Assembly: GCF_002750855.1 (NCBI RefSeq)
Contig: NZ_NWUC01000001.1
Span: 558,001-622,000 of the forward strand
Source: Neopararhizobium haloflavum
GTDB lineage: Bacteria; Pseudomonadota; Alphaproteobacteria; Rhizobiales; Rhizobiaceae
Reading direction: 5' to 3'
DNA: 64,000 nucleotides
The notes beneath the pieces were generated by a model. The model searched no databases, was not told where the DNA came from, and was given only the letters and a program-made list of their open reading frames with translations. Position 1 is the stretch's first letter. Each line of letters starts with the position of its first letter. The position numbers were made by a program, and so were the translations under genes. Shown here one piece after another: positions 52,649-61,029 of the stretch.

Positions 52649-53665
52649 ATGGCGTGGACAGTCGACTGGCGCGTCACGATCGACGGATCGGATGTCAGCA
52701 GCTTCATGCGGCCGCTTCTGACGGCGATCGAGATCGTTGACCGGGATGGCACGGCCTCCGATGCGGCGCGCCTCACTTTCGACGACACGGGCGGGCAGTG
52801 TCTCCTGCCGCGCACCGGCGCGAAAGTGGGTATCTTCCTCAATGGCGTGTCCTGCTTCGACGGTGTCGTCGATTCCACGCCCTGGACGCTGACGCGTGGC
52901 GGCGGGCGGTTGCTGCAGGTGAACGCCAAGGGGTTCGATACGCGCGGCAAGGCAAAGGAGGGTCAGCGCTGGCATCTCGACGATGCCACGCTTGGCCATG
53001 CGCTGGACAAGGCTGCACGCCTGGCAGGCCTCTCCGGCATGATCGTTGACCCGGCTTTCGCCTCCATCATGCGCGATTACTGGTCGCCGGATGGGGTCTC
53101 GTTCCTGGCATGGGGCGAGAAGCTGGCGCGCCAGTTCGGCGCCACCTTCAAGATCCGCGGCGACCGGGCCGTGTTCGCCAGGCGCGGGCAGGGGTTGTCG
53201 GCCATTGGTCAAGCGATGCCGACGGTACGTGGCACGGTGCCGGGCAACGTCATCAGCATCAACATCGATCCGACACGCGGTCGTGCCCGCTACGGCAAGG
53301 CTCGTGCGCGCTACTTTGACCGCGAGACGGCGCAGTTCGTGGTGACGGAAATCGATATCGACGGCGCGGATCTCGATGCCATCGACGACATTCGTGGTTC
53401 TGCAGCCGACGAGACGCAGGCCCGGAGCTTCGCCGAAGCCCACAAGGTAAATGCCGAGCGCGATGCTGGCTCTGGCTCGGTCGAGATCGACCTCGCACCA
53501 GAAGCCCAGGCAGAAGGCACGTTCGTTCTTTCAGGCGCGCGACCGGGGATCGATGGCAGCTACCGCATCACCGGCGTGACGCACAAGGCGAACCGCGGTG
53601 GCGGGGCGACGACGGTGCTGGAGCTGAAGCAGCCAGGCAATGGCGCAGGGAAAGATGACCGCTGA
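52649..53665 (+). CDS. Late control gene D-type baseplate hub protein (338 aa)
   Basis: P2 gpD-like: DWRVTIDGSDVSSFMRPLLT, WHLDDATLGHALDKAARLAG and FVLSGARPGIDGSYRITGVT. It forms the baseplate hub above the spike. It is the last tail gene before the minus-strand island. Confidence 0.93.
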   Translation: MAWTVDWRVTIDGSDVSSFMRPLLTAIEIVDRDGTASDAARLTFDDTGGQCLLPRTGAKVGIFLNGVSCFDGVVDSTPWTLTRGGGRLLQVNAKGFDTRGKAKEGQRWHLDDATLGHALDKAARLAGLSGMIVDPAFASIMRDYWSPDGVSFLAWGEKLARQFGATFKIRGDRAVFARRGQGLSAIGQAMPTVRGTVPGNVISINIDPTRGRARYGKARARYFDRETAQFVVTEIDIDGADLDAIDDIRGSAADETQARSFAEAHKVNAERDAGSGSVEIDLAPEAQAEGTFVLSGARPGIDGSYRITGVTHKANRGGGATTVLELKQPGNGAGKDDR

Positions 53666-53672
53666 TAGTCCC

Positions 53673-53936
53673 TCAAGGCGATTCGTCAAAGATAGAGGCA
53701 CAGCGCGACAGAGCGAAACCAACCGCAAGGGCGGTGAGACGCGGATCGCTCGCTGTTTCCGCATCAATGGCGATGTCCAGCGACCATCTGGCCAGCATCG
53801 CACGGAGCTGCTGATCGCTTGAATCGGATGTCATAGAGGTGTTCCGCCCGTCGATCAGCTTGCCTTGCTGAAAGGGCATGTGCCGGTTTGCAGGGCGCGC
53901 TTCGATATCCGGCATCCCGGTATAAACGTCTTCCAT
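53673..53936 (-). CDS. Hypothetical protein (87 aa)
   Basis: ATG 53936 is preceded by GGGAGAGAACAGG. MEDVYTGMPDIEARPANRHM is followed by a helical C-terminal half (QQLRAMLARWSLDIAIDAET). Opposite strand to the tail operon, seven bases past its end. Unknown function. Confidence 0.65.
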   Translation of the reverse strand: MEDVYTGMPDIEARPANRHMPFQQGKLIDGRNTSMTSDSSDQQLRAMLARWSLDIAIDAETASDPRLTALAVGFALSRCASIFDESP

Positions 53937-54064
53937 CCTGTTCTCTCCCAATCATCCGAACGGTGGAGGCCGAGCACGAAACAATCTCAGGCCGCGAGAC
54001 AGTTTGCATGAACTCTGATTTAGAAAAATAAGATATACATTCAAAATGCAGCGCAGCTGAAGGG

Positions 54065-54457
54065 CTATCCCCGAAACTCACTGTCATTTTGATGTGTATC
54101 ATCCCCCAAACGAACAGCGGTCGGATGGTGTCGTCGCCAAGCCGCAAGGAGACGGTGCGCAAGCTCGTCTTCGCCTGCTTGTCGAAGCAGCGCGACAATC
54201 ATCTTGCTCGTCGTGTCGAAGGGAACAACGCCGTAACGCCAATAAGCGCCGAGGGACCTGTCGACGGACTCGACCAGCTCCGACAGATCGGAAAGCCTGG
54301 AGCCGGATAGGTCTTGCGTTGATACCAACGGCTCCGTCGCCGTGGAGATCCTGTGCAAGGCCCGGCGGGCTGCCGCTTGGCGGAACGTTGATACCCGCGC
54401 AGTTTCGAGCCGGCGAACCAGCCCGAGTACGTCCACGCGTTGCGGCTCGGTCAGCAT
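54065..54457 (-). CDS. Hypothetical protein (130 aa)
   Basis: Highly charged helical protein beginning MLTEPQRVDVLGLVRRLETA, with LSELVESVDRSLGAYWRYGV in the middle. ATG 54457 is chosen, as an upstream TTG start has no ribosome site. It may be part of the minus-strand island with the 87-aa gene. Confidence 0.6.
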   Translation of the reverse strand: MLTEPQRVDVLGLVRRLETARVSTFRQAAARRALHRISTATEPLVSTQDLSGSRLSDLSELVESVDRSLGAYWRYGVVPFDTTSKMIVALLRQAGEDELAHRLLAAWRRHHPTAVRLGDDTHQNDSEFRG

Positions 54458-54713
54458 TGGACGATCGCTCTCGTGGAAAAAGCGCGGCCGACGCAGTACC
54501 TTCAGCCGTGCATGCCCAACCTGCCGGAATATGGTTTCCAAGACGTAAACAGTCTGGACGACGTGCCTGAAAGATTAGGCCGTGGTGGCGACGGCCGCCT
54601 GGCGCTGGGGGGCAAAACCGATGCGTGCCGTCGCCTGCCAACGCCAAGCGCTGGCCCGCCAATCATGCGCTGACGTAAGGGCAGGTGGCAATGGTCCATC
54701 CGGACTGTCATGG

Positions 54714-54743
54714 AAAAAGCTCCGCCAGACATTCTGGCGGAGC
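54714..54743 (-). terminator. Terminator of the minus-strand microprotein unit
   Basis: A perfect 11-bp stem (GCTCCGCCAGA with TCTGGCGGAGC, 54719-54729 and 54733-54743) with a 3-nt loop; on the minus strand a run of five T residues follows (54718-54714). Confidence 0.85.
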
Positions 54744-54798
54744 AGTTGGCCGCCGCAATTGGGACCCGGCGGCAATGCGCGCTCAAGCGCGCACAGGG

Positions 54799-54882
54799 TT
54801 AGGTCAACGCCCAGATGGCGAGGGTGATGGTGAGGCCACAGGCTGCGATGAACAGGATGGCGCTCAAGAGTTCGGTTTCCAT
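54799..54882 (-). CDS. Single-helix membrane microprotein (27 aa)
   Basis: ATG 54882 after GAGGTG. The chain is METELLSAILFIAACGLTIT then LAIWALT: a short acidic N-terminus and one transmembrane helix. It lies eight bases after the 38-aa gene on the same strand. Confidence 0.6.
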   Translation of the reverse strand: METELLSAILFIAACGLTITLAIWALT

Positions 54883-54890
54883 TCTACACC

Positions 54891-55007
54891 TCAATAGAGC
54901 AGTTCGGCCAGGTAGTGCAGGCCGATCCAGGTCAGGCAGGCAAAGACAAGCAAACCGACCGAAAGGATCAGTGTAGCACGCTCGATGCGCATGTCCTTCA
55001 GCTCCAT
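54891..55007 (-). CDS. Single-helix membrane microprotein (38 aa)
   Basis: Reads MELKDMRIERATLILSVGLL, then VFACLTWIGLHYLAELLY. Charged N-terminus and one hydrophobic helix. First gene of a two-gene minus-strand unit that ends in the terminator at 54714-54743. A weak ribosome site only. Confidence 0.55.
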   Translation of the reverse strand: MELKDMRIERATLILSVGLLVFACLTWIGLHYLAELLY

Positions 55008-55123
55008 TGTGCTGCCGACCAGCCTCCCAAGCGCCCGACAAGCCCGATGTTCCCGGTTCTCTCAGATGACCGGCAGGACATAACGACAGACGACATCCGA
55101 TCTCATTCAATATGGAGAATACC

Positions 55124-55888
55124 ATGGACCGCTTCAGCGTGTGCCATCCGATCACGGCTGCCTGGGAAGGGGGGTGGGCGGACCATCCCGACGATCCGGG
55201 CGGCAAGACCATGTATGGCGTGACGGAAGGCACCTATCATGGCTGGCTGAAATCGCGCGGTGAGCCGCCGCGGCCGGTCCGGCAGATCACCAAGGCCGAG
55301 GCGCTGGAAATCTACCGCGACAATTACTGGGCGCCGACGGCCGGACGCTACAATCTGGTGCCGGGCGTCGATCTTGCCACCTATGACGCATCGGTCAATT
55401 CCGGCGTCTCGCGCGGCGTCAAATGGCTGAAGGCGGCCGTCGGCTCCAACAACCACGCCGATACGGTGAAAGCCATCTGCCGCAAGCGGCTCGGCTTCAT
55501 GCAGTCTCTTGCGATCTGGAAGACCTTCGGCCGCGGCTGGGGCAACCGCGTTGCCGACATCGAGGCGAAGGGCGTCAAAATGGCTCTCGAAGCGATGGCG
55601 GTCAGCAAGGCCTCGCGCAAACTGATCCTCAAGGGCGAGGCCGAGAGCGCCGAGCGCGACGAGAAGACCGCCAAGACGAATGCCGGGGCCAGCGGCACGG
55701 CCGGGGCGGCGAGCGGCGGCGCAGCCGCCGGCGGCGAGACGATCGATCCATCCACCTTCGATCCGACGACCGGCTGGATGCTTGCTGTTGCAGCCGTCTT
55801 CGCGCTCATCATCGCGGTGCATTTCATCGCCAAGGCACGCGCGGCGAAGGCCCGCAAGGCCGCCTATCAGCGGGAGGCGCGGATCTGA
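55124..55888 (+). CDS. GH108 endolysin with C-terminal membrane helix (254 aa)
   Basis: The N-terminal 180 residues are a glycoside hydrolase 108 muramidase: catalytic Glu15 in TAAWEGGWADHP, then DDPGGKTMYGVTEGTY and NYWAPTAGRY. A Gly/Ala-rich linker precedes a transmembrane helix (about 214-235, LAVAAVFALIIAVHFIAKA) and a basic tail. GGAGAA before ATG 55124 decides the start. It overlaps the next holin by one base (TGATG). Confidence 0.92.
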   Translation: MDRFSVCHPITAAWEGGWADHPDDPGGKTMYGVTEGTYHGWLKSRGEPPRPVRQITKAEALEIYRDNYWAPTAGRYNLVPGVDLATYDASVNSGVSRGVKWLKAAVGSNNHADTVKAICRKRLGFMQSLAIWKTFGRGWGNRVADIEAKGVKMALEAMAVSKASRKLILKGEAESAERDEKTAKTNAGASGTAGAASGGAAAGGETIDPSTFDPTTGWMLAVAAVFALIIAVHFIAKARAAKARKAAYQREARI

Positions 55889-56409
55889 TGTCGGCCATTG
55901 CCTCCCTCATCCTCGACGCGGCGATCAAGGTCGGCGCGCCGGTCGTCAAATCCATCCTTGCCGATCGCTTCGGCGCAGGCGGCGCGCTCGCCGGGACGGT
56001 CATCGACGCCGTTGCCGGCAAGGCCGGTGTGCCGCCGGAGGAGATCCCGTCGATAAACCCGAACGATCTGCAGGCGGCGGTGCGCCAGGTCGAAAAGGAC
56101 TCGCCCGAGCTGGTGCTCGCCTATGTCGCGCAGCAGAAGGAAGCCAATCGGTTGATGCTGGCCGAGATGGAAAAGAGCGAGGGCTTCTTCGGCTGGGGCT
56201 GGCGGCCAAGCTGGATGTGGCTGCTCGGCGCGCTCTGGACCTGGGCGCTCATCGTCGCGCCGATCATCAAGGCAGCGCTCTGGCCCGGCATGGTGCTCGT
56301 CGACCTTGCCATGCTGCTCGGCGTCACCAGCCTCTATCTCGGGCTCTATATGGGCGGGCACACGATCAAGAAGACGGTCGGCGATCGTCGGCCGTCCGGC
56401 CTTTTCTAA
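55888..56409 (+). CDS. 3TM-type phage holin (173 aa)
   Basis: A hydrophobic/amphipathic first region, then two strong C-terminal membrane helices: WMWLLGALWTWALIVAPIIK and MVLVDLAMLLGVTSLYLGLY. The order fits the Holin_3TMs family. It should form holes letting the muramidase reach the wall. Confidence 0.85.
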   Translation: MSAIASLILDAAIKVGAPVVKSILADRFGAGGALAGTVIDAVAGKAGVPPEEIPSINPNDLQAAVRQVEKDSPELVLAYVAQQKEANRLMLAEMEKSEGFFGWGWRPSWMWLLGALWTWALIVAPIIKAALWPGMVLVDLAMLLGVTSLYLGLYMGGHTIKKTVGDRRPSGLF

Positions 56410-56426
56410 CCCATCAGCGGGGCACC

Positions 56427-56741
56427 ATGGCTTTCGAGAATTGGACCGAGATGTGGAAGGAGATGGGTCAGCAGATCCAGCTCCTCACCGTCTCGGGCAT
56501 TGCCGGCGCATTCTTCCGCGCAGTCCTGGCACCGGAGAAGGAGACGCGCAAGCGCATCGTCCAGGGCGTCGCCGGCGCGATCTCGGCCGTCTTCCTGGGC
56601 GGGATCGTCGCCAATGTCATCAACTCGTTCATGGATGGCGGCGCCTACGCCTATCTCGCGGCCGGCTTCATCATGGGGTCGGGCGGCGAGGTAGCGGTCA
56701 AGGCGTTTCAGGACCGCGTCTTTGGAGAGAAAAAGTCATGA
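56427..56741 (+). CDS. Second phage holin (LydA/holin-like) (104 aa)
   Basis: Two membrane segments, LLTVSGIAGAFFRAVLAP and IVQGVAGAISAVFLGGIVAN, then AYAYLAAGFIMGSGGEV. Short, with charged ends, in the lysis cassette. ATGA overlap couples it to the next gene. Confidence 0.78.
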   Translation: MAFENWTEMWKEMGQQIQLLTVSGIAGAFFRAVLAPEKETRKRIVQGVAGAISAVFLGGIVANVINSFMDGGAYAYLAAGFIMGSGGEVAVKAFQDRVFGEKKS

Positions 56742-57013
56742 TGGCGCTCTGGTTCTTTCTCGACGCCGTCAGCTCCATCACGGTCATTCTCGCTTGCTGG
56801 TGGCTTGCCCATCAATACGGTGCAATGAAGACACGCTACAGGCGTCTCATGTCCATCGTCTACGCGCTGCTCGGCATCACGGTGCTGCTTTCGATGATGT
56901 TCCGCCTGGCCGGCCTCGATCCGGTGGCCGGCGGGGTCATAGTGAAAATGCTGATCACGTGCATTCTCATCTATGTCGTGCTGTTCATCCGGCGGAATTA
57001 CGACATCGGTTGA
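56738..57013 (+). CDS. Small three-helix membrane protein of the lysis cassette (91 aa)
   Basis: Three hydrophobic helices (FFLDAVSSITVILACWWLAH, SIVYALLGITVLLSMMF and VIVKMLITCILIYVVLFI) with positive loops. It could be an antiholin or a third holin. Last prophage gene. Confidence 0.75.
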   Translation: MMALWFFLDAVSSITVILACWWLAHQYGAMKTRYRRLMSIVYALLGITVLLSMMFRLAGLDPVAGGVIVKMLITCILIYVVLFIRRNYDIG

Positions 57014-57076
57014 GGGGCGGAGATGGTAGTGCGACCAAGACAGTGGTTTGGCGCAACGGGCGAGGCCGGACATGAA

Positions 57077-57107
57077 ATGGCCCCCAGATTTTCCCCGATC
57101 TGAGGGC
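57077..57107. terminator. Inverted repeat after the lysis cassette
   Basis: GGCCC-CCAGAT (57077-57087) pairs with ATCTG-AGGGCC (57096-57106) with one bulge each. It lies near the right prophage border and probably ends phage transcription. A similar GGCCC hairpin recurs at about 57577-57607. Confidence 0.45.
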
Positions 57108-57208
57108 CAACTCAAGAGGAAACACGGTTTAAATGTCTCCAGTGACGTTGATACCTTTTAGCAGCTAGTCCGGCAATAGCATTCTGTGATTGCGCGGTAA
57201 GTAACCGG

Positions 57209-57505
57209 CTACCATTTGGTGCGGATCAGGGCATCCGTATCGCCGATGAGACCATAGGTCTCGCGAAAAATGGTTTCGGCTTTGTCAGGACCCGCTTCCG
57301 GCAGCTCATGCCGGCCGCCGCGCGGGAAATGGAGGGTCGTGTTGTCGAGACGATAGCCGACCTCATAGGGTTCCCCGCAACTGTCGTGGAACTGGTATTG
57401 CGTCGTTTCGCCCGTCTCGATGGGCGCGCGCTCGGGAAAGGTGCATTCGTCGGCAATAGCGGGGGAGGCGAATAGCGCTAGGGCAATAACGATTAAGAGA
57501 TTCAT
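57209..57505 (-). CDS. Small exported protein (98 aa)
   Basis: A signal peptide MNLLIVIALALFASPAIA (cleaved before DECTFPER) is followed by a small secreted domain with two cysteines (CTFPER and CGEPYEVG), probably one disulfide. AGGAG precedes ATG 57505. No known family. The first gene to the right of the prophage. Confidence 0.75.
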   Translation of the reverse strand: MNLLIVIALALFASPAIADECTFPERAPIETGETTQYQFHDSCGEPYEVGYRLDNTTLHFPRGGRHELPEAGPDKAETIFRETYGLIGDTDALIRTKW

Positions 57506-57574
57506 GGTGGTGTGCTCCTGCGAAGAATGCCGCCTGACAGCTCTCGAATTAATTTTGGACGAAGGCGCAAAAGT

Positions 57575-57607
57575 GAATGGCCCCACCATCAAGAGATGGC
57601 AGGGCCA
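57575..57607 (-). terminator. Terminator-like hairpin downstream of the DUF4214 gene
   Basis: GGCCC-x-ACCATC and GATGG-xx-GGGCC pair around an AAGA loop. On the minus strand it follows the large surface-protein gene and is trailed by a T-rich stretch. Confidence 0.55.
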
Positions 57608-57634
57608 AAGCTTCATTACTCTTGCGTAAGACGA

Positions 57635-59416
57635 TTAGGCAACGACGAAGTTCGTCGAGGCATCAAGATCAGCAATAGCCGTTCCAGTTACCTTCACCAG
57701 TGCATCGCCTGCATCAAGACCGTCAGCGGTACCGATTTCCGCATAGATGTAGGTGTCGCCGCCAAAGTCGAACAGCGAGTAGCCACCATTCGCCGTAACA
57801 TCGGCAACCGCATCCGTGGCAGCAAACAAGTCGGCGGCACCACTAGCGGCGGCGTCGACGGTGTTTTGAAGAGTCCGCGCTCCAGTTACGATATCTGAAA
57901 TATCCAACACATCATCATCAGCATTGAAGTCAGTGATCGTTACCAAGCTGTCGAGCAGATCATCATTATCGCTGGCTGCAAAAAGATTGCCGTCGGCGGC
58001 CGATGTCAAGACAAACGTGTCGCCCCCTGCACCACCGGTGAGGGTGGAAGCGATCGCAGCAGCACCAGCATCAATCGCAAAATTGATGGTGTCATCGCCG
58101 GCACCTGCATTGATTGAAACGGCATCAGCAGTGAGCACTGCATTATCCGCAGTCAACGTGTCATCACCGGAGCCGCCATTGAACGTCTCAAGCGCGGTGA
58201 TCGCCGAAGCATCAATCGTCAAATCACCTGTGGAGCCGGAAGCATCAACAGTCTCAACGACAGCAACATCCGTCGTGAGGGTGACAGTACCGTCGGAAGT
58301 CAGGTTCAGACTGATAGTGTCGGTGGCAGTTGTACCAGATGTATCGACCGTCAATCCGCCCGTCGTGGCCACATCTCCTGAAACGGTAACCGACGTCAGG
58401 TCATCCGCAGTTGCCTCGAGCACTGTAACAACAGAACCTGATGTCACACCGTCCAGCGCTACTGCTGCTGTGGTCGTGCCGTCGCTTACCGTCACCGTAT
58501 CTCCAGCCTCAACGACCGTATCACGGAAGCCAACAGTCAACCCTGCGCCAACGGCTGTGACAGCGCCTGCGTTATTGACTTGCCAAAGCTGTTCAGCACC
58601 CGCGGCAGCAAAGCTCGTTGCGGTGACCGCCGTACCGTTGGCAGCCTGCACAAGATTGAATACTTCGATGTTGCTCACGTCGACATTCGTAGGAAGACCG
58701 CCAAGCGCAAATCCAGCATTCGAAAGAACCGTGAGTGTGTCAGTGCCACCCGCGCCATCAATCGCATCGAATGTGTTGAGAGTTTCCGTAGCCCCACCGA
58801 AGGTGGCCTGGAAGGTATCGTTGTCAGCCGTGCCGACGAGTTGTTCGACTTCATCGGTCAGAGTAAAGGTTTCACCTTCGTCGCCCGGCAGGTCATCGCC
58901 GCCTTCAACGACTTCAGCTTCGATGTAGGCATCGACTTCAGCCTGGGTCGGAACGCTTTCCTCGGTTTCGTCGATGTCCGCCAAGAACGCACGACCAGCG
59001 TCGGCAGCAGCTTCGCCCTGGTAGGCGAGCAGTTCTTCGGCCGTGTCGATCGACGCGGTGAAGAGGTCAGCGGCTGCTTCCTTGTTCATTACCGTTGCGA
59101 GGTCGTCGCCGAGCGCGCCGTCATAGATGGCGATGGCGATCTGCTCGATCGACAGCTCGCCCGAGTTCAGGCGTGCGGACCAGTAGGTGAGACCTGCGAA
59201 ATCAGCGTCGCGGCCGAAGAGCGAAACGTAGATCGAGTTGACGATCTCGACGTTGGTCATGCCTTCGAAGCGATCGAGATATTCCGGCTGACCGGCGAGC
59301 GCGCCGATGTTGGAGATGTCCTGACCGTTGTTGGTCGATTCATTGTAGAATTCGAGACCGAGCGGATCGGCCGGGCGCCCGAAAAGCGCGATGTAAATTC
59401 CCTGCACTGAAGCCAT
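57635..59416 (-). CDS. DUF4214 surface-layer-like protein (593 aa)
   Basis: The N-terminal 165 residues carry two DUF4214 units (IALFGRPADPLGLEFYNEST and VSLFGRDADFAGLTYWSARL). After an acidic spacer comes a long Thr/Val/Ala/Asp-rich beta-repeat region (for example VTLTTDVAVVETVDASGSTG, and ETFNGGSGDDTLTADNA with GGxGxD turns) and a C-terminus ending in DASTNFVVA. There is no signal peptide and no Cys, the profile of an acidic, calcium-binding protein exported by a type I system with a C-terminal signal. It could be an S-layer or adhesin subunit. Confidence 0.85.
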   Translation of the reverse strand: MASVQGIYIALFGRPADPLGLEFYNESTNNGQDISNIGALAGQPEYLDRFEGMTNVEIVNSIYVSLFGRDADFAGLTYWSARLNSGELSIEQIAIAIYDGALGDDLATVMNKEAAADLFTASIDTAEELLAYQGEAAADAGRAFLADIDETEESVPTQAEVDAYIEAEVVEGGDDLPGDEGETFTLTDEVEQLVGTADNDTFQATFGGATETLNTFDAIDGAGGTDTLTVLSNAGFALGGLPTNVDVSNIEVFNLVQAANGTAVTATSFAAAGAEQLWQVNNAGAVTAVGAGLTVGFRDTVVEAGDTVTVSDGTTTAAVALDGVTSGSVVTVLEATADDLTSVTVSGDVATTGGLTVDTSGTTATDTISLNLTSDGTVTLTTDVAVVETVDASGSTGDLTIDASAITALETFNGGSGDDTLTADNAVLTADAVSINAGAGDDTINFAIDAGAAAIASTLTGGAGGDTFVLTSAADGNLFAASDNDDLLDSLVTITDFNADDDVLDISDIVTGARTLQNTVDAAASGAADLFAATDAVADVTANGGYSLFDFGGDTYIYAEIGTADGLDAGDALVKVTGTAIADLDASTNFVVA

Positions 59417-59793
59417 AATATCTTTCCTCTAGTGTTTCCGACCTTCGTGAGCGGAGGTGGCAACCGGGGTAGGTGCCGTTCGACCGAAGTGGTCAGGCTG
59501 TTGCGTAACTTCCTACCTCTACCCTGTCAATCGGAAATGTTCGTTTGGTTGAACTTCAGCATCTTTTTAGGTGCTGTAATACCCGTGGCTCTGCAACCTC
59601 AGACGTAGAATTGCCGCGCAAAACCGGGCTTTGCAGCGGTTCTGGCACTACCAGAGGGTGGAATCACGGAATATCTCGCGCACGTTAGAATCAATGTTGC
59701 TTTACCGTAAAGTGTGACTTATACGGGGGCATGTACTGGGGCGGGCTTTGAATTGCTCGAGGCATCCAAGATGGACTCAGTAAGGTGGCTTGA
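59417..59793. other. Intergenic region between the surface protein and the XRE gene
   Basis: Holds the surface protein's ribosome site (AGAGGAAAG on the minus strand) and, near the right end, CTTTAC-C-GTAAAG (59700-59712), a palindrome that could be an operator for the XRE gene. No gene is visible. The 5' leader of the surface protein is likely long. Confidence 0.5.
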
Positions 59794-60144
59794 ATGTTCG
59801 GACATCCACAGCAGGGCATGAATGCAGACGACGTGATGAAGCTGCGCCAGCAGGCCGGGCTTTATCTCAGGAGCCTTCGGGAAACGGCCGGATTGTCGCA
59901 GCGCGAACTCGCGAAACTGACCGATATCGGCTATTACAGTTTCATCTCGCAGATCGAGAGCGGCCGCGGGCGCGTGCCGCCGGAAAAGTATCAGATGTTC
60001 GCCGATGCGCTGCAGGTTGACGCCAAGCAGTTCGTCATGCAGCTGCTGCGCTATTATGATCCCCACACTTTCCGCATTCTCTGTCCGCCTATTCCCCGCG
60101 GCAAAGCGGCGAGAGCGAAGCCGGTTAGCCAGCAAGAGGACTAG
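59794..60144 (+). CDS. XRE-family transcription regulator (116 aa)
   Basis: Helix-turn-helix: YLRSLRETAGLSQRELAKLT and IGYYSFISQIESGRGRVPPE (residues about 25-65). ATG 59794 or the later one at 59818 could start it. It ends in a basic tail. A strong terminator follows. Target not known. Confidence 0.85.
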   Translation: MFGHPQQGMNADDVMKLRQQAGLYLRSLRETAGLSQRELAKLTDIGYYSFISQIESGRGRVPPEKYQMFADALQVDAKQFVMQLLRYYDPHTFRILCPPIPRGKAARAKPVSQQED

Positions 60145-60167
60145 GACTGGTTGAACCGTCGCCAGAG

Positions 60168-60192
60168 AGCCCCGTTTAGCGGGGCTTTTTTT
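60168..60192 (+). terminator. Terminator after the XRE gene
   Basis: AGCCCCG (60168-60174) pairs with CGGGGCT (60180-60186), followed by seven T residues. The rest of 60193-60445 holds no gene that I can support. Confidence 0.9.
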
Positions 60193-60445
60193 GTGCTGTC
60201 CGGATCATGAAGGTGGGCCGAATGACAGCGCCGGCAATATGGTGTGCCGCCCCGTCCTTGCGGCGAAAGCCCGATTTTCGCGAGCGCGCATACAGCGAAG
60301 CCGCGTCATGCCGGTTTACTCATGGACAGGCCACGGCTTCGCCGGCCCCGGTGGCGGCCGGGGCCATCGTCATGTGTCGTGTAAAAAATTTTCGGCAATA
60401 GGTTTCACGCGGAGGTGATGGTCGGGCAGAAATTATTGGCTTGGC

Positions 60446-60470
60446 GGAACAGCGCCGCAGGCTCGCAGTT
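60446..60470 (+). promoter_or_regulatory. EcfG-type general-stress promoter
   Basis: GGAAC (60446-60450), 17 bases, GTT (60468-60470) matches the alphaproteobacterial EcfG consensus GGAAC-N16/17-(C)GTT and lies 53 bases before the DUF892 start. Confidence 0.6.
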
Positions 60471-60522
60471 TGGTGCTGCCGGCCGCATATCCGCGACCGC
60501 CAACCAAAAAGGGACATCTACC

Positions 60523-61029
60523 ATGGCCAAAGAAAAGACGCTGGACGATCTCTTCCACGACACGCTGAAAGACATCTATTACGCCGAGCGCAAAATCCTG
60601 AAGGCGCTGCCCAAAATGCAGCGCGCGGCGCAGTCTGACGAACTGAAGGCCGCCTTCGAGAAACACCGCGACGAGACCGAAGAGCATGTGACGCGGCTCC
60701 AACAGGTTTTCGAGCTGATCGGCAAGCCGGCGCGCGGTAAGACATGCGATGCGATCGAGGGCATCATCTCGGAAGGCGAGGAGATCATGGACGAGTTCAA
60801 GGGAACGGCGGCGCTCGATGCCGGTCTCATCTCCGCCGCCCAGGCCGTTGAGCACTATGAAATGACGCGCTATGGCACGCTGAAGCGCTGGGCGACTGAG
60901 CTCGGCATGAAGGATGCTGCGAAACTTCTCGATGCGACTTTGCAGGAAGAGATGAAGACCGACGGCGATCTGACGAAGCTGGCCGATGCCGGCGCCAACG
61001 ATCGCGCGAAGGCCAGCAAAGCGGCGTAG
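60523..61029 (+). CDS. DUF892/YciE-like ferritin-fold stress protein (168 aa)
   Basis: Begins MAKEKTLDDLFHDTLKDIYY, then EERKILKALPKMQRAAQS-like helices and HRDETEEHVTRLQQVFELIG with the Glu/His pairs of the ferritin-like bundle. DUF892 proteins are stress-induced in many bacteria. ATG 60523 follows the EcfG-type promoter; an upstream in-frame stretch lacks a ribosome site. Confidence 0.9.
   Translation: MAKEKTLDDLFHDTLKDIYYAERKILKALPKMQRAAQSDELKAAFEKHRDETEEHVTRLQQVFELIGKPARGKTCDAIEGIISEGEEIMDEFKGTAALDAGLISAAQAVEHYEMTRYGTLKRWATELGMKDAAKLLDATLQEEMKTDGDLTKLADAGANDRAKASKAA

Larger units (their letters stand above)
14221..57013. mobile_element. Apparently intact temperate myovirus prophage
   Basis: The block has all modules in order: integrase, repressor switch, replication, terminase and head, contractile tail, lysis. 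Genes overlap by ATGA or TGATG at most junctions. The head genes are lambda-like and the tail genes P2-like, a chimera also known from other proteobacterial phages. No structural gene is visibly broken. The right border is set by the last lysis gene and could extend to about 57200. No attachment repeat was found by eye. Confidence 0.93.

Noticed and set aside
57924-58928. Long plus-strand ORF opposite the surface protein
   Set aside because: A mirror frame of a repeat gene: low-complexity Ser/Val/Pro with no start site; the minus-strand DUF4214 gene is clear.
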